The notes beneath the pieces are model-generated. The model was not told where the DNA came from and ran no database searches. It saw nothing but the letters and a program-made list of their open reading frames with translations. From Aminidesulfovibrio sp040307135 (GTDB taxonomy: Bacteria; Desulfobacterota; Desulfovibrionia; Desulfovibrionales; Desulfovibrionaceae), in NCBI GenBank assembly GCA_040307135.1, contig JAWRKD010000046.1, positions 1 to 7,375 of the forward strand: DNA of 7,375 bases, given 5' to 3'. Positions 6,231 to 7,375 of this stretch are shown piece by piece. A program made the position numbers and the translations under genes. Numbering within the stretch: position 1 is the first letter of the stretch; each line of letters opens with the position of its first letter.

Positions 6231-7337
6231 ATGATCATCGGCATTCCCAAGGAGATCAAGAAACTGGAGAACCGGGTGTCCATGACCCCCGGCGCCGTCG
6301 AATCCCTGACCCGGCGCGGCCACAGCGTGCTGGTGGAGGCCGGCGCGGGCCTGGGCAGCGGCCTCACCGACGCCGAATACATGGCCGCGGGCGCGCGCAT
6401 GGTCTCGGCTGCCGAGGCCTGGGCCGCGGAAATGGTCATCAAGGTCAAGGAGCCCATGGCCGCGGAGTACAAGTTCCTGCGCCAGGACCTGCTCCTCTTC
6501 ACCTACCTGCACCTGGCCGCCGACCGGCCCCAGACCGACGCCCTGCTCCAGGCCAAGACCACGGCCATCGCGTACGAAACCGTGCAGAAGGCCGACGGCA
6601 GTCTGCCCCTGCTCATGCCCATGAGCGAGGTGGCCGGACGCATGGCCACCCAGGTGGGCGCGCACTATCTGGAGAAGACCCAGGGCGGCCGCGGCGTGCT
6701 CCTGGGCGGCGTGCCCGGAGTGCCGCCGTCCTTCGTGCTCATCCTGGGCGGCGGCGTGGTCGGCACCAACGCGGCCAAGGTGGCCGTAGGCATGGGTGCG
6801 CGCGTCATGATCATGGACCTTTCCCACTCCCGGCTCCAGTACCTGGACGACATCTACCACGGCCGCATCATCACCATGGCCTCCACCGAGCCGAACATCC
6901 GCGAGGCCGTGCGCCGCGCCGACCTGGTGGTGGGCGCGGTGCTCATCCCCGGCGCCAAGGCCCCCCGCCTGGTGACCCGCGACATGCTGGCCACCATGAA
7001 GGAAGGCTCGGTGATCGTGGACGTGGCCGTGGACCAGGGCGGCTGCGTGGAGACCATCAAGGCCACCACCCACGACCAGCCCACCTACGTGGTGGACGGC
7101 GTGGTGCATTACGGCGTGGCCAACATGCCCGGCGCCGTGCCGCGCACCTCCACCTTCGCCCTGGTGAACCAGACCCTGCCCTACGCCCTCAAGCTGGCGG
7201 ACAAAGGCGTGGACGCCCTGCGCGAGGACGCGAGCCTGCTCAAAGGCCTGAACACCTACAAGGGCCAGCTCACCTTCAAGGCCGTGGGCGAGGCCTTCGG
7301 CCTGCCCGCTGTCACGCCCGAAGCTGCTTTGGCTTAG
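6231..7337 (+). CDS. ald: Alanine dehydrogenase (NAD-dependent)
   Basis: Catalyses the reversible reaction L-alanine + NAD+ + water to pyruvate + ammonium + NADH in the cytoplasm. It lets cells use alanine as carbon and nitrogen source, or store ammonium and reoxidise NADH in reverse. The 368 residues match the usual length of about 370. The residues known from Mycobacterium and Bacillus enzymes are present: R15 (LENRVSMTP) and K73 (KVKEP) for substrate binding, catalytic H94 (YLHLA) and catalytic D268 (VVDVAVDQGG). The Rossmann motif is LGGGVVGTNAA (172-182), with D196 (IMDLS) after the second strand, which favours NAD over NADP. The C-terminal HYGVANMPGAVPRTST is typical of the family. The ATG at 6231 has AAGGAG seven bases upstream (6218-6223). 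It follows the Lrp-type gene by 28 bp, with no separate promoter visible. It is complete, ending TAG at 7335-7337. Confidence 0.98.
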   Translation: MIIGIPKEIKKLENRVSMTPGAVESLTRRGHSVLVEAGAGLGSGLTDAEYMAAGARMVSAAEAWAAEMVIKVKEPMAAEYKFLRQDLLLFTYLHLAADRPQTDALLQAKTTAIAYETVQKADGSLPLLMPMSEVAGRMATQVGAHYLEKTQGGRGVLLGGVPGVPPSFVLILGGGVVGTNAAKVAVGMGARVMIMDLSHSRLQYLDDIYHGRIITMASTEPNIREAVRRADLVVGAVLIPGAKAPRLVTRDMLATMKEGSVIVDVAVDQGGCVETIKATTHDQPTYVVDGVVHYGVANMPGAVPRTSTFALVNQTLPYALKLADKGVDALREDASLLKGLNTYKGQLTFKAVGEAFGLPAVTPEAALA

Positions 7338-7342
7338 GCGCC

Positions 7343-7360
7343 CGCCGTCTTTTCACGGCG
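7343..7360 (+). terminator. Possible weak hairpin after ald
   Basis: CGCCGT (7343-7348) pairs perfectly with ACGGCG (7355-7360) around a six-base loop, six bases past the ald stop. No T tract follows within the 15 remaining bases. An overlapping alternative stem, GCGTG/CACGC (7358-7362 with 7369-7373), is also possible. It could be part of a terminator that continues past the window edge or just an RNA 3' structure. Confidence 0.3.
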
Positions 7361-7375
7361 TGCAAATACACGCGG

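Noticed and set aside
6189..7109. A His- and Gly-rich 306-codon frame antisense to ald
   Set aside because: It is a shadow of ald with no coherent domain; the ald frame has all catalytic residues.

Overview
The window is a GC-rich stretch of bacterial chromosome carrying six protein-coding genes, one of them cut by the left edge. The very high GC third positions, tight gene packing and gene content (GlnD, HtpG, an Lrp/AsnC regulator next to an alanine dehydrogenase) suggest a proteobacterium. A Desulfovibrio-like (Desulfovibrionales) host is my best guess from the style of the proteins, but nothing in the window proves it. I see no tRNA, rRNA, CRISPR array, insertion sequence or phage gene.

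Layout. Bases 2-2542 (+) encode most of GlnD, the bifunctional PII uridylyltransferase/uridylyl-removing enzyme that senses nitrogen status; its N-terminus lies outside the window. A good sigma70-type promoter at 2580-2607 then drives a 73-residue protein with two CxxC pairs (2629-2850, +). A strong GC hairpin with A and T tracts on opposite sides (2857-2894) separates this gene from the convergent htpG, and can stop transcription from both sides. htpG (2894-4789, -) encodes a complete Hsp90-family chaperone. Upstream of it on the same strand lies a 208-residue MerR-type DNA-binding protein with a C-terminal coiled coil (4903-5529, -). The two are probably co-transcribed.

An AT-rich 187-bp divergent control region (5530-5716) separates the merR-htpG pair from a rightward pair: an Lrp/AsnC regulator (5717-6202) and alanine dehydrogenase (ald, 6231-7337), only 28 bp apart. 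The regulator very likely controls ald, as Lrp-type regulators adjacent to ald do elsewhere. Its promoter has a perfect TTGACA -35 box and two similar AT-rich inverted motifs about three helical turns apart, which look like operators.

Taken together this is core metabolism and housekeeping: nitrogen signalling (GlnD), protein folding (HtpG) and alanine catabolism/ammonia release (Ald), each with local regulation. I found no convincing undescribed system. The items most worth a second look are the unrecognised CxxC protein, the MerR-like protein placed before htpG, a D-to-G change in a conserved GlnD motif, and the paired motifs at the lrp promoter.
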